64,000 nucleotides of DNA, taken from Bin127 sp965221625 (GTDB taxonomy: Bacteria > Chloroflexota > Dehalococcoidia > Lucifugimonadales > Lucifugimonadaceae). The notes below the pieces were generated by a model. That model saw only the letters and a program-made list of their open reading frames with translations, searched no databases and was not told the origin of the DNA. This document shows, piece by piece, positions 17,106 to 25,838 of this stretch (position 1 is its first letter; each line of letters begins with the position of its first letter). Position numbers and translations under genes: made by a program. The DNA is taken from NCBI GenBank assembly GCA_965221625.1, contig OZ244903.1:1674001-1738000 (forward strand), given 5' to 3'.

Positions 17106-19148
17106 CTACTCGGCGTCGGCGAGCAACTTGCGCAGGTCGGTAACCTGGTCACGCAACTGCGCCGCGGTCTCGAATTCGAGCTCGCGCGCTGCCCTCTTCA
17201 TCTGCCGTTCGAGATCCTTGAGGATGCGAGTCACTTCGTCCTTGTTCATGTCTGCGTCAATGCCGAAGGCTTCGCCCTCATCAGCTAAGGCTGGCTCGGT
17301 CTGGCGCACGCGCTCCGAGATATCGCGAATCTCTTTGACAACCGACTGAGGTACGATGCCGTTTTCCTCGTTGAACTTGCTTTGCAGCTTGCGGCGGCGT
17401 TGCGTCTCCGAAATGGCAAAGGTCATCGATTCCGTGTACGTGTCTGCGTACATCACGACCTTGCCTTCAATGTGGCGCGCTGCCCTACCAATCGTCTGGA
17501 TCAGAGACGTGCCAGAGCGAAGGTATCCTTCCTTGTCGGCGTCCAGTATGGCTACTAGCGAAACCTCAGGCAAGTCGAGACCTTCACGAAGCAGGTTGAT
17601 GCCGACAACCACGTCATAGACTCCCAATCGAAGGTCCCGCAAGATCTCGGTGCGCTCGAGCGTGTCAATCTCGGAGTGCAGGTAGTGCACTCTTACGCCC
17701 AACTCCCTCAGGTAGTCCGCAAGATCCTCGGCCATGCGCTTTGTCAACGTCGTGACGAGCACGCGTTGGCCTTTGACGGTTGTTTCACGGATGCGAGCGT
17801 AAAGGTCGTCAATCTGATTGTTGGTCGGCAGAACTTCGATTTCGGGGTCGATTAATCCCGTAGGCCGGATGATCTGTTCGACGCGCTTCTGTTCGTGAGC
17901 CTTCTCGTATGGACCTGGAGTCGCCGAGACGTAGACGACTTGGTTCACGCGGTTCTCGAACTCTTCGAAAGTCAACGGTCGGTTGTCGATGGCAGAAGGC
18001 AATCGAAAGCCGTAATCGACGAGTGTGGTCTTGCGAGCATAGTCGCCGTGGTACATCCCGCGAATTTGGGACAGCGTCATGTGTGATTCGTCGACGAACA
18101 TCAGGAAATCATCGGGGAAGTAGTCGAGCAATGTCCAAGGTGCAGAGCCGGCGGGACGACGCCCTAGTGGCCGCGAATAGTTCTCAATGCCCGGGCAAGT
18201 GCCAGTCTCGTTCAGCATCTCAAGATCGAACATAGTGCGCTGTTCAAGACGTTCGGCTTCCAGCAATTTCCCTTCCGAGCGAAACAGTTCCAGTTGTGTT
18301 TCGAGTTCGTTGCGGATGTCCTTCAACGCGTCGGAGAACTCCTCCTCCGGCGTGATGAAGTGCTTGCCCGGGTAGATGTCGAACTCCGGCACTTCGTTCA
18401 ATATCTCGCCGGTTAGGGGGTCAATGAGCGAGATCCGCTCGATCTCGTCGCCAAAGAACTCGATGCGGACTGCGAGTTCTTCGTCGGCCGGCATAATCTC
18501 CAGCGAGTCGCCGCGTACTCGGAACGTACCTCGCCTCAGATCCATCAGATTGCGATCGTAGTACATCCCGACCAAGCGACGCGTGATTCGGGTAATGCCC
18601 TGCTCGTCTCCGAGGCGAAGGCGTAGTGTTATCTGGTTGTATTCGTGGGGCGAACCGAGACCGTAGATGCATGACACACTAGCGACGATGAGTGTGTCGC
18701 GACGGGTCATCAACGATCGCGTCGCGGCGTGGCGTAGCCGATCAATCTCCTCGTTGATGTCCGTCTCTTTCTCGATGTAGGTGTCCGAGCGAGGAATGTA
18801 GGCTTCCGGCTGGTAGTAGTCGTAGTAAGAAACGAAGTACTGGACGGAGTTGCTGGGAAAGTAAACCTGAAACTCAGTCGCCAGCTGCGCAGCGAGGGTT
18901 TTGTTGTGCGCGATCACGAGCGTCGGACGTTGCAGTTTCTCGATGATTCCGGCCATCGTGAACGTCTTGCCCGAGCCGGTAACACCTAACAGCGTTTGGT
19001 GCTTGAGACCTTCTTCAGAGATGCCGGTTGATATGCCGTCGATCGCGGTTGGTTGGTCGCCTTGCGGCACGAACTCGTGCTCAATCTTGAACTCGCCGAC
19101 AGTCGGTGCTTCCAATCCGGCGACCGTGGTCGTGGTTGCTAGGGTCAT
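17106..19148 (-). CDS. uvrB: Excinuclease ABC subunit B
   Basis: A protein of 680 residues from this ATG. It shows FVPQGDQPTAI, Walker A GVTGSGKTFTMA, HNKTLAAQLATEF, the YYDYYQPEAY beta-hairpin start that locks damaged DNA, FVDESH, GINLLREGLDLPEVSLV and IQTIGRAARH. It ends in a UVR domain (RILKDLERQMKRAARELEFETAAQLRDQ) that contacts UvrC. It is the damage-verifying helicase-like subunit of nucleotide excision repair. The open frame continues to 19364, but those 72 residues are not family-like. The gene converges on smpB with a 22-base gap. Confidence 0.96.
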   Translation of the reverse strand: MTLATTTTVAGLEAPTVGEFKIEHEFVPQGDQPTAIDGISTGISEEGLKHQTLLGVTGSGKTFTMAGIIEKLQRPTLVIAHNKTLAAQLATEFQVYFPSNSVQYFVSYYDYYQPEAYIPRSDTYIEKETDINEEIDRLRHAATRSLMTRRDTLIVASVSCIYGLGSPHEYNQITLRLRLGDEQGITRITRRLVGMYYDRNLMDLRRGTFRVRGDSLEIMPADEELAVRIEFFGDEIERISLIDPLTGEILNEVPEFDIYPGKHFITPEEEFSDALKDIRNELETQLELFRSEGKLLEAERLEQRTMFDLEMLNETGTCPGIENYSRPLGRRPAGSAPWTLLDYFPDDFLMFVDESHMTLSQIRGMYHGDYARKTTLVDYGFRLPSAIDNRPLTFEEFENRVNQVVYVSATPGPYEKAHEQKRVEQIIRPTGLIDPEIEVLPTNNQIDDLYARIRETTVKGQRVLVTTLTKRMAEDLADYLRELGVRVHYLHSEIDTLERTEILRDLRLGVYDVVVGINLLREGLDLPEVSLVAILDADKEGYLRSGTSLIQTIGRAARHIEGKVVMYADTYTESMTFAISETQRRRKLQSKFNEENGIVPQSVVKEIRDISERVRQTEPALADEGEAFGIDADMNKDEVTRILKDLERQMKRAARELEFETAAQLRDQVTDLRKLLADAE

Positions 19149-19238
19149 CGTAGTAGCGATTCTATCGATTTCGCAAGTCGATTTGAGAGAATATAGTCCC
19201 AGAGGCGCGCGTCCGGCGCGCCGACTCAAAACCGTTCG

Positions 19239-19949
19239 ATGCGACACGACGACACAGATCGAGAACGCGGAGATCAATACCGCGAAGTCGATCTTCGCCA
19301 TCGCGCCTACCGCGTCCGCGAAACTGGTAGCGATCCGGACGCGGATTGGGACATGTCGCATCATGACGAACGCGTCGTCGACGGTTGGGCAACCGATACT
19401 CGGTCCGATACACCGCTCTGGTTAAAGCTGGGCATCGGGTCGATTTCCGCAATCGTCGTAATCTCGCTGGTTGCAGGATTAGTCGGCCCCTTCCTGTTCT
19501 CCGGCGGAAACGACGGTACGTCCAGCATCGAATACCAAACCGCCCGGGTCGTCGAGGTTTTGGACGTCCGCACCATCGTCGTCGAGATAGATGGCGAGCT
19601 GGCAGAAGTCCGATACATCGGCGTTGATCCACTGCCGATCGACGATGCATGGCACGAGGTCGGAGTTTTGGCAAACCGTCAACTCGTCGAACAGTCCGAA
19701 GTCACGCTTGAGGCGGATGCGATTGACAAGGACGACTTCGGACGATTGCTTCGCTACGTCTACTCCAACGGGAGTTTGGTCAATGCGCTGTTGGTCCGAA
19801 ATGGCGTCGCTTTGGTCGCCGAAAGCAAGCAAGGGTTGGACCGCTATGGAAGCCAGTTCAACGCTTGGTCAGACGCGGCGCGGCGTGAGGGATTGGGTTT
19901 CTGGGGCGACTCGCCACCGCCGTCGTTGGGTGCACCTTCCTCGAATTGA
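19239..19949 (+). CDS. Membrane-anchored SNase-like protein, probably inactive
   Basis: A 236-residue protein with a charged N-terminal tail (1-58), one membrane helix at about 61-87 and a thermonuclease-like OB domain (RVVEVLDVRTIVVEIDG, VRYIGVDPL, DDFGRLLRYVY, LVNALLVRNGVALV, ARREGLGFW). Compared with staphylococcal nuclease, Arg35 and Arg87 equivalents are present (R125, R169), but the Glu43 position is Pro133 and the Asp21 position is Arg111. Nuclease activity is therefore doubtful; a binding role is possible. It begins 90 bases from the divergent uvrB start. Confidence 0.78.
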   Translation: MRHDDTDRERGDQYREVDLRHRAYRVRETGSDPDADWDMSHHDERVVDGWATDTRSDTPLWLKLGIGSISAIVVISLVAGLVGPFLFSGGNDGTSSIEYQTARVVEVLDVRTIVVEIDGELAEVRYIGVDPLPIDDAWHEVGVLANRQLVEQSEVTLEADAIDKDDFGRLLRYVYSNGSLVNALLVRNGVALVAESKQGLDRYGSQFNAWSDAARREGLGFWGDSPPPSLGAPSSN

Positions 19950-19960
19950 CGTCCTGAGCC

Positions 19961-21241
19961 ATGACTTCGCGGGCTAGCAACCCTCGACGCGCCCGGTTGG
20001 GGAGTTCGATGGCGCGCTTCAGCGTCGTCCTCAACCCCGATTACGCCCGATTATGGGGTATCGGCGTCTCAACCAACGTAATGCGCTGGCTCGAGACTGT
20101 CGCATTAGGTGTGTTCGTCTACGACCTGACGGGATCTCCGTTCATGGTGGGTTTCGTTGGATTCTTGCGAATGGTGCCGATGCTGTTGCTCGGGGCGTTC
20201 ATCGGTGCATACGCCGACCGCGCCAACCGACGGGTAATTCTGGCCACGACAAACATCAGCCTCTCAGTGATCTACCTCGCACTCGGCGCTTTGGTGATGA
20301 CCGGACGAATCGAGTTGTGGCATGTGGCGACAGGAGCTTTCGTCGCCGGTGTTGTGTGGGCAACCGACTTCCCGGTGCGCCGCGCAATGATTGCCGAGAT
20401 CGTGCCGAGAGACCGAGTGTCGTCCGCGTTCGGCGTCGACATGGCTTCAAGCAACTTTTCCCGCGTATTCGGTCCTCTGATTGGCGGTGCGTTCTTGCAA
20501 AGCATCGGCATGGAAGCTGTCTACTTCATGGGTTCCTCCCTATTCGTCTTCGCCTCGTCAATGGCGTTTTGGATGGTGCTCAAGTCGCAAACTGGAGTCG
20601 GTACTGCAAATCAGGCAACAGAGCGCGGGAGTGTGTTCGATCTTCGCAGCGGCGTAAAGCACGTGATGGGTGACGCGGTTCTCTTCACCACGATCATCAT
20701 CACCATCATCATGAACTTATTCGCATTTCCGTACCAACAGATGGTGCCGGTCTTAGGTGCTGAGAAGCTGATGATCGATCCAGTATTGGTCGGATTGCTG
20801 TTGAGCGCGGAAGGTCTGGGCGCAACCATGGGCGCGTTGACGATTGCTGCAGCTGCGCGCCCACGGCATTTCACACGCGTATACACACTCGCATCCCTCG
20901 GATTCCTCGCGGTGATCGCTGCTTTCTCATTGACTCCTTGGTTTTGGTTGGCTTTGGTGCTCCTATTCATCGGCGGCTTCGGAATGTCCGGTTTTGGCAC
21001 CATGCAGTCAATAATCGTCGTTTCATCAACTCGACCAGAAATGCGCGGGCGTGTTCTTGGTGTGCTGGCCGTTGCCATCGGTTCAGGTCCGATCGGAGCA
21101 CTGCACGTCGGTTGGCTAGCGACGGCAATCGGCACCGATTCGGCAGTCCTAGCAATCGCGGCCGCCGGCTTTGTCCTCACCGTCGGCACCGTAGCCCTGA
21201 GTCGGAATTACCTACGCCGCATCCCGCGAGCGCGAGGGTGA
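19961..21241 (+). CDS. MFS transporter, enterobactin-exporter-like (MFS_3 type)
   Basis: A 426-residue protein with about 12 hydrophobic segments. The N-terminal pattern is FSVVLNPDYARLWGIGVSTN followed by a YDLTGSPFMVGFVGFLRMVPMLLLGAFIGAYADR loop, the MFS motif A region, and the D-F-P-x-R-R block seen in MFS_3 proteins. These are usually proton-driven exporters of small molecules; the substrate cannot be told from sequence. It starts 11 bases after the SNase-like gene and is probably co-transcribed with it. Confidence 0.85.
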   Translation: MTSRASNPRRARLGSSMARFSVVLNPDYARLWGIGVSTNVMRWLETVALGVFVYDLTGSPFMVGFVGFLRMVPMLLLGAFIGAYADRANRRVILATTNISLSVIYLALGALVMTGRIELWHVATGAFVAGVVWATDFPVRRAMIAEIVPRDRVSSAFGVDMASSNFSRVFGPLIGGAFLQSIGMEAVYFMGSSLFVFASSMAFWMVLKSQTGVGTANQATERGSVFDLRSGVKHVMGDAVLFTTIIITIIMNLFAFPYQQMVPVLGAEKLMIDPVLVGLLLSAEGLGATMGALTIAAAARPRHFTRVYTLASLGFLAVIAAFSLTPWFWLALVLLFIGGFGMSGFGTMQSIIVVSSTRPEMRGRVLGVLAVAIGSGPIGALHVGWLATAIGTDSAVLAIAAAGFVLTVGTVALSRNYLRRIPRARG

Positions 21242-21745
21242 GCCTGTGGGGCGCGTGGCAAACAGCTTCACGCTGAGTTCCTTTGAAACCAGCGTTCCAA
21301 TAAAGAAGAAGTGGATCGCTGATTCGATCCGCCATTCAACAGTCCGATTCGGGTCGACAGGTAATGTGTCCTTTTCCTGACCCAATGGGTTGACAAGATA
21401 ACGTCGATTGATTGGGCTAATCCGTTCGGTCTAACTTGCCCAACCTGAATCTTTCGCACGACCGCCGTCTCCGCCATCAATGAACGCCAACCATAGACAC
21501 TCTCGCTTTGTGCCCAAGTTCGACATGGGTAGCGATTTGCTGTGCCTAAACCAGACCCTTGACCAGTTGAGCTTCGACTACGATGTTTACGGCATGGAGG
21601 CTGAGCAGTTGCTCGAGCTTTTGCCACCTGAGTTCGAGGTCTTCGACAAAATGTCGTTGGCATGATCCCTCACGTGATTTAATGGAATGTCGGTTGGGTT
21701 GTGCGATTGGTGTGACGCTTCATTGGTCCGAAAGGATGTGTAACG
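21242..21745. other. 504-base intergenic stretch between MFS gene and CMD-fold gene
   Basis: Apart from one small open frame (21480-21665) no known gene or RNA is seen. A 6-bp inverted repeat GGATCG/CGATCC (21313-21318 and 21325-21330) with a 6-base loop lies about 70 bases after the MFS stop and could form a weak hairpin without a T tract. TTGACA at 21390-21395 resembles a -35 box but has no good -10 at 16-18 bases. The promoter of the CMD-fold gene must be in this stretch. Confidence 0.4.
21480..21665 (+). CDS. Possible small protein of unknown function
   Basis: A 61-residue frame: the sequence begins basic and ends acidic, with MGSDLLCLNQTLDQLSFDYD and EAEQLLELLPPEFEVFD. Codon choice (many GAC, GAG, TTC, TTG) resembles the neighbouring real genes, and it stands alone in a 504-base gap. 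There is no clear ribosome site before the ATG; the second Met (residue 16) is another possible start. I recognise no family. On the other strand a longer frame (21587-22123) overlaps it, but that one is a shadow of the next gene. Confidence 0.35.
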   Translation: MNANHRHSRFVPKFDMGSDLLCLNQTLDQLSFDYDVYGMEAEQLLELLPPEFEVFDKMSLA

Positions 21746-22135
21746 ATGGCTGATTACGACGAGCTGCTGGCGAAATCGAAGGAATGGCGAGAGTGGTACT
21801 ACGATGGCGAGCCGACGCCAAATCCAGTCACCGAGAGTGTGAGCGATGCCTTTGACCTCATAAACGCAACGCTTTTCGGGCACATCTATCAGCGCGAGGC
21901 ACTGCCGGGTAACATCCGCAGCATCTGCACCGTCGCCGCATTGATCGCCCTTGACCGCCCAAACCAACTTCCGGGACACATCACCGGTGCCCTGAACTAC
22001 GGTTGGACCAAGGAGCAGATTGTCGAGTTGATCACGCAGATGCTGTTCTACGGCGGATACCCGGCATGCGTCAACGCTCTCAACGCCGCCGAAAAAGCGT
22101 TCGCAGATTACGACGAGCGTCACAAGGACGACTGA
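21746..22135 (+). CDS. Carboxymuconolactone-decarboxylase-fold protein
   Basis: A 129-residue all-helical protein with the CMD pattern: NPVTESVSDAFDLINATLFGHIYQREALPGNIRSICTVAALIAL then LPGHITGALNYGWTKEQIVELITQMLFYGGYPACVNAL. It lacks the C-x-x-C of AhpD, so it belongs to the PcaC-like branch rather than the peroxidase branch. PcaC acts in protocatechuate breakdown, but many homologues have unknown substrates. A GAAAGGA site lies 12 bases before the ATG. It precedes fumC, RidA and VOC genes. Confidence 0.85.
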   Translation: MADYDELLAKSKEWREWYYDGEPTPNPVTESVSDAFDLINATLFGHIYQREALPGNIRSICTVAALIALDRPNQLPGHITGALNYGWTKEQIVELITQMLFYGGYPACVNALNAAEKAFADYDERHKDD

Positions 22136-22198
22136 TTCGGCAACGCCGCATTAACAACCACGATTGTCGGTGCCGACGCAGCTTTGGCGGTCGCGGCT

Positions 22199-22337
22199 AG
22201 GTTGACCTTTCAGTTTCTGAGGTTACTGACGGTTTCGCCGCGTAGATCTTCCAGGGCTGTTGAGCACGCATCGCCACTATTCCGTTTTGCTATGAAAGGT
22301 GTTGCGGTTTTACACAATTGAAAACTGAGGTCGACCT
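22199..22337. repeat. Two near-palindromic AGGTYGACCT boxes upstream of fumC
   Basis: AGGTTGACCT at 22199-22208 and AGGTCGACCT at 22328-22337 lie about 120 bases apart in the 226-base gap before fumC. The second is a perfect 10-base palindrome; the first differs by one base. The flanks also match in inverted orientation (TTCAGTTTC after the first, GAAAACTG before the second). They could be operator sites that pair through a loop. No regulator gene is adjacent, so this is only a candidate. The second box ends 24 bases before the fumC start. Confidence 0.35.
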
Positions 22338-22361
22338 GATTGCGAGAGGAAACGTCAGTCA

Positions 22362-23777
22362 ATGAGTAGCGAATCGATGCGCCAAGAGCGCGACTCGATG
22401 GGTTTGCTGGAAGTCCCTGCCGGGGCATACTACGGAGCGAATACGCGCCGGGCAGAGCTGAACTTCCCGATTAGCAATCTGCGCTTTGGTCGCTCTTTCA
22501 TTCGTGCGATCAGTCAAGTCAAACAAGCGGCCGCGGAAACCAACAAAGAACTCGGCACTCTAGAACCAGAGATTGCCGACGCCATCGTCGCCGCAGCGCA
22601 GCGCGTCATTGACGGTGAGTTCGACGACGAATTCGTCGTTGACGTTTTTCAAACTGGTTCTGGCACATCGACGAACATGAATGCGAACGAGGTCATCTCG
22701 AACGTCGCAATCGATGCATTAGGTGGTGAGTTGGGTTCGAGGGACCCGGTCCACCCGAACGACCACGTGAACAAAGGGCAGTCCTCGAACGACGTAATCC
22801 CGACGGCGATTCAAGTTGCCGCGTCGGTTGCCATTTCTGACGAGCTGTTGCCAGCCATGCAGGTACTCGAAGACGGATTGCGCGCAAAATCGGTGCAGTT
22901 CTGGGACGTGGTCAAAACTGGCCGCACGCATCTGCAAGACGCTACACCGATCCGTCTGGGTCAAGAGTTCTTGGGATATGCCGGGCAACTCGAGTACGGG
23001 CGTCAACGAGCCAAACGCGCACTCGACGAGTTGGCGATCCTGCCGTTGGGCGGCACTGCTGTAGGCACCGGCATCGGGATGCAGCCCGGTTTCGCCGAAA
23101 TGGTCATCAAGCGGCTCTCGGATCGAACGAGCATCGACTTTTCCGAAACTGAAAACCACTTCCAATCGCAAAGCACCATCGACTCGGTGGTGAGCGCATC
23201 CGGAGCATTGAAGACGATCGCGGTCAGTTTGATGAAGATCTGCAACGATTTGCGTTGGTTAGGATCCGGACCGCGCGCAGGCATCAGCGAAATCGCGTTG
23301 CCTGAGGTGCAACCCGGCAGTTCCATAATGCCGGGAAAGGTGAACCCTGTCATCGCAGAATCGATCTGCATGGTCTGCGCTCAGGTGATCGGAAACGACG
23401 CCACGATCGCGATCGCCGGGCAATCTGGCAACTTCGAGTTGAACGTGATGATGCCGGTCGCTGCGCACAATCTGCTCGAATCGATCTATCTGCTCTCGGC
23501 ATCGTGCGTCAATCTACAACGCCAGTGTGTTGCAGGAATTGAGGCAACTGGCAAGGGTCCGTCGATGGTGGCTCAAGGATTGGCGATTTGCACTGCCCTT
23601 GCGCCGATAATCGGATACGATGCGGCGGCGGCGATTGCGCATGAAGCCGCAGAAACCGGCGAGACTGTTCGGGAAGTCGCGCTTCGGGTTACCGATCTCG
23701 ACGATTCGGCACTCGATGCCGCGCTTGATCCGTTCAGCATGACGGAACCGAATCCCAACATCGCGGCCAGCGGTTAG
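22362..23777 (+). CDS. fumC: Class II fumarate hydratase
   Basis: A 471-residue member of the fumarase/aspartase superfamily. It has RQERDSMGLLEVPAGAYYGANTRRA at the start, QTGSGTSTNMNANEV, HPNDHVNKGQSSNDVIPTA, the TGRTHLQDATPI block and the superfamily loop GSSIMPGKVNPVIAE. Length and motifs fit FumC; an aspartase is the alternative but the N-terminal pattern favours fumarase. AGAGGA lies about 10 bases before the ATG. A pair of AGGTYGACCT boxes upstream may regulate it. Confidence 0.92.
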   Translation: MSSESMRQERDSMGLLEVPAGAYYGANTRRAELNFPISNLRFGRSFIRAISQVKQAAAETNKELGTLEPEIADAIVAAAQRVIDGEFDDEFVVDVFQTGSGTSTNMNANEVISNVAIDALGGELGSRDPVHPNDHVNKGQSSNDVIPTAIQVAASVAISDELLPAMQVLEDGLRAKSVQFWDVVKTGRTHLQDATPIRLGQEFLGYAGQLEYGRQRAKRALDELAILPLGGTAVGTGIGMQPGFAEMVIKRLSDRTSIDFSETENHFQSQSTIDSVVSASGALKTIAVSLMKICNDLRWLGSGPRAGISEIALPEVQPGSSIMPGKVNPVIAESICMVCAQVIGNDATIAIAGQSGNFELNVMMPVAAHNLLESIYLLSASCVNLQRQCVAGIEATGKGPSMVAQGLAICTALAPIIGYDAAAAIAHEAAETGETVREVALRVTDLDDSALDAALDPFSMTEPNPNIAASG

Positions 23778-23911
23778 ATCCACCCCCGCCTCCCTCTCGC
23801 TAGGCAACAAATGCGGCACCCGGACGTCCGTCGTTTCCGACAACCGCCCTGCGGCGATTAGGTTTAACATGAGTATGCTGACCAACGAATTGGGCAAACA
23901 GGAGTTTGGCA

Positions 23912-24382
23912 TTGTCCGCAGAAAAACGTGCTAACGAGTTGGGTTTAGACCTCGACCAACCTTCATCGCCGATCGCGAACTACGTACCGGCAGTCCGGGT
24001 TGGTAATCTCCTGTTCCTTTCCGGGCACGGTCCGCGCAAGGGATCGTCTCCTGAGATGATCACCGGCAAAGTCGGTAGCGATCTGACCGTCGAAGAAGGT
24101 TACGAGGCAGCTCGATTGGTAGGCATCCAACTGCTCGCGTCGATTAGACGAGAGGTTGGCAGTCTCGATAATGTTGAGCGGTGCGTCAAAGCTTTGGGCA
24201 TGGTGAACGGCGATTCAGACTTCACCAGCCAACCTGCGGTAATCAACGGCTTCTCCGATCTGATGGTCGAAGTATTCGGCGAGAACGGCAAACACGCACG
24301 ATCCGCCGTCGGCATGGGAAGTCTGCCCAACAACATCGCTGTCGAGATCGAACTGATCGTCAAGTTGAAAGACGATGCATGA
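23912..24382 (+). CDS. RidA (YjgF/YER057c/UK114) family protein
   Basis: A protein of 156 residues of the longer RidA group: IANYVPAVRVGNLLFLSGHGPRKG, then VEEGYEAARLVGIQLLASIRREVGSLDNVERCVKALGMV, the VINGFSDLMVEVFGENGKHARSAVGM block with the conserved Arg that holds carboxylates, and PNNIAVEIELIV. RidA proteins hydrolyse reactive enamines and imines. Two in-frame TTG codons compete; CAGGAG at 23899-23904 fits the second (23912, spacing 7) better than the first (23906). The stop overlaps the VOC gene by 8 bases. Confidence 0.88.
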   Translation: MSAEKRANELGLDLDQPSSPIANYVPAVRVGNLLFLSGHGPRKGSSPEMITGKVGSDLTVEEGYEAARLVGIQLLASIRREVGSLDNVERCVKALGMVNGDSDFTSQPAVINGFSDLMVEVFGENGKHARSAVGMGSLPNNIAVEIELIVKLKDDA

Positions 24383-24818
24383 AATGGCCGGTTTCAAGGT
24401 TGAGAGCATTAATCACGTCGGACTGCCGATTTCGGATCGCGCCAAATCCTTAGCGTTCTACCGCGACATCATCGGGTTGCAGGTCATCCCTCACGAGATC
24501 GACGGCAATCCGCTCGTCTGGACGAAGGCAGAAGACGGCTCGATGGTGCACCTGATCGAGCCGCCGCCGGGCGCAGATTCACGCACCCACGTCGCGCTTC
24601 AGGTAGACGATATCGATGCCGCGTTGGCGGCGGTCAAAGAAGCGGGAATTGAGTTGACCTCTGGTCCCGGCGAACGCCATAACGGGCAACGCTACTTTTT
24701 CGTCTCGGACCCGGACGGCAACCGCATCGAGTTCGCTACCGCTGGCTACACAAAGGACTCACGTCGCAGCGTCGACGACATGGGCTATACCTACGACGCC
24801 CACGGCAAACTACTCTGA
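24375..24818 (+). CDS. VOC-superfamily protein (glyoxalase/dioxygenase fold)
   Basis: A 147-residue protein with two beta-alpha-beta-beta-beta modules: VESINHVGLPISDRAKSLAFYRDIIGL and THVALQVDDIDAALAAVKEAGIEL, ending RYFFVSDPDGNRIEFATAG. The metal ligands His (INHVGL), His (THVAL) and Glu (RIEF) are in place, so it is probably metal-dependent. Possible roles include glyoxalase, ring-cleavage dioxygenase or epimerase; the sequence does not decide. It overlaps the RidA gene and, tail to tail, the CoxG-like gene by 9 bases. Confidence 0.88.
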   Translation: MHEMAGFKVESINHVGLPISDRAKSLAFYRDIIGLQVIPHEIDGNPLVWTKAEDGSMVHLIEPPPGADSRTHVALQVDDIDAALAAVKEAGIELTSGPGERHNGQRYFFVSDPDGNRIEFATAGYTKDSRRSVDDMGYTYDAHGKLL

Positions 24819-25259
24819 TCGCTTGCCGGCTTCCTTCTCAACGTTCTGAAAGAAGGTCTGCATCATCTGTTTGGACACGCCGGGCAACATCCGTTGACCG
24901 ACGCGTGCAAGCATGCCACCAACCTGTAGATTGCCTTCGACTGAAACCAACGTTGTTTCAGGTGAAGTCGCTTCCAACCCCACTTTGCCGTCGCCGTTAA
25001 CCCATCCTTGGCGCGCGCTGCCCTCCAAGCTTAGGCGATACGAAATTGGCTCGTCGCGTTCGGTAATTCTCACCTTGCCAGAGAACTCGCTGCGGATTGG
25101 TCCGATACCGACATTCATTCGTGCTTGATACTCGTCGGGTGCCACTTCGGTTAGTCCGCTACCGCCGGGGATCATCTTCGCGAGGGTTTCGACGTGGTTG
25201 AGCGTTTCCCAGACTTTCTGTCTCGGCGCGTTTACCGTGAATTCACCATCTAACTTCAC
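24810..25259 (-). CDS. CoxG-like SRPBCC protein
   Basis: A 149-residue START-fold protein. MKLDGEFTVNAPRQKVWETLNHVETLAKMIPGGSGLTEV and the GIGPIRSEFSGKVRITERDEP block are typical of CoxG, a membrane-recruiting factor encoded with CO dehydrogenase-type enzymes. The C-terminus (VGQRMLPGVSKQMMQTFFQNVEKEAGK) also matches. It is divergent from coxS with 103 bases between them and so likely shares a control region with the operon it serves. Confidence 0.88.
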   Translation of the reverse strand: MKLDGEFTVNAPRQKVWETLNHVETLAKMIPGGSGLTEVAPDEYQARMNVGIGPIRSEFSGKVRITERDEPISYRLSLEGSARQGWVNGDGKVGLEATSPETTLVSVEGNLQVGGMLARVGQRMLPGVSKQMMQTFFQNVEKEAGKRSE

Positions 25260-25362
25260 GATGTTCGCCTCCCAAAAACTAGAGTTGACAGCATCACATC
25301 ACCGTGATTTCCGTTAAACTACGCATATCGTTAACCATCATCATACCGTTGGGGATGTTCGA

Positions 25363-25836
25363 ATGAATGAGGAAGTAACGATCACGGTCAACGGGATGGA
25401 GCACACCGTTCAAGTGCCACCCCGGACCTTGTTGTCGCAGCTCTTGCGAGACGTGCTGGATTTGACAGGCACGCACGTCGGATGCGACACCAGCAGTTGC
25501 GGAGCATGCACCGTTCTTGTTGACGGCAACGCTACCAAGTCTTGCACCGTCTTTGCGGCACAGGTCGCGGGCAGTGAGGTGACCACCGTCGAAGGTCTTG
25601 CTTCGAACGGTGAGTTGCACCCGATTCAGACCGCATTCCGCGAAAAGCACGGTCTCCAATGCGGGTTCTGCACTCCCGGGATGATGATTACCTCAGTCCA
25701 GATCTTGGATCGCAACCCCTCGCCGTCTGAAGAAGAGATTCGAAGCGGTTTGCGCGGCAATCTTTGCCGATGCACCGGATACCACAACATCGTGGAAGCG
25801 GTGAAGTACGCAGCTGAAATTTCGGGAGGCGCATAG
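25363..25836 (+). CDS. Molybdenum hydroxylase small subunit, two [2Fe-2S] clusters (CoxS-like)
   Basis: A 157-residue protein with a plant-ferredoxin domain (GCDTSSCGACTVLVDG plus a fourth Cys in TKSC) and the all-helical second domain with LQCGFCTPGMM and RGNLCRCTGYHNIV. These hold the two iron-sulfur clusters that carry electrons from the molybdenum site to FAD. It is the first gene of coxS-coxL-coxM, which run with 2-base gaps. TTGACA at 25285-25290 upstream could be a -35 box but no matching -10 is seen. Confidence 0.95.
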   Translation: MNEEVTITVNGMEHTVQVPPRTLLSQLLRDVLDLTGTHVGCDTSSCGACTVLVDGNATKSCTVFAAQVAGSEVTTVEGLASNGELHPIQTAFREKHGLQCGFCTPGMMITSVQILDRNPSPSEEEIRSGLRGNLCRCTGYHNIVEAVKYAAEISGGA

Positions 25837-25838
25837 AT

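Noticed and set aside
21587..22123. A 178-codon minus-strand frame opposite the CMD-fold gene
   Set aside because: The plus-strand frame has a ribosome site and family motifs; this one is a shadow.
25285..25320. Promoter with TTGACA before coxS
   Set aside because: No acceptable -10 element lies at 16-18 bases from the -35-like box.
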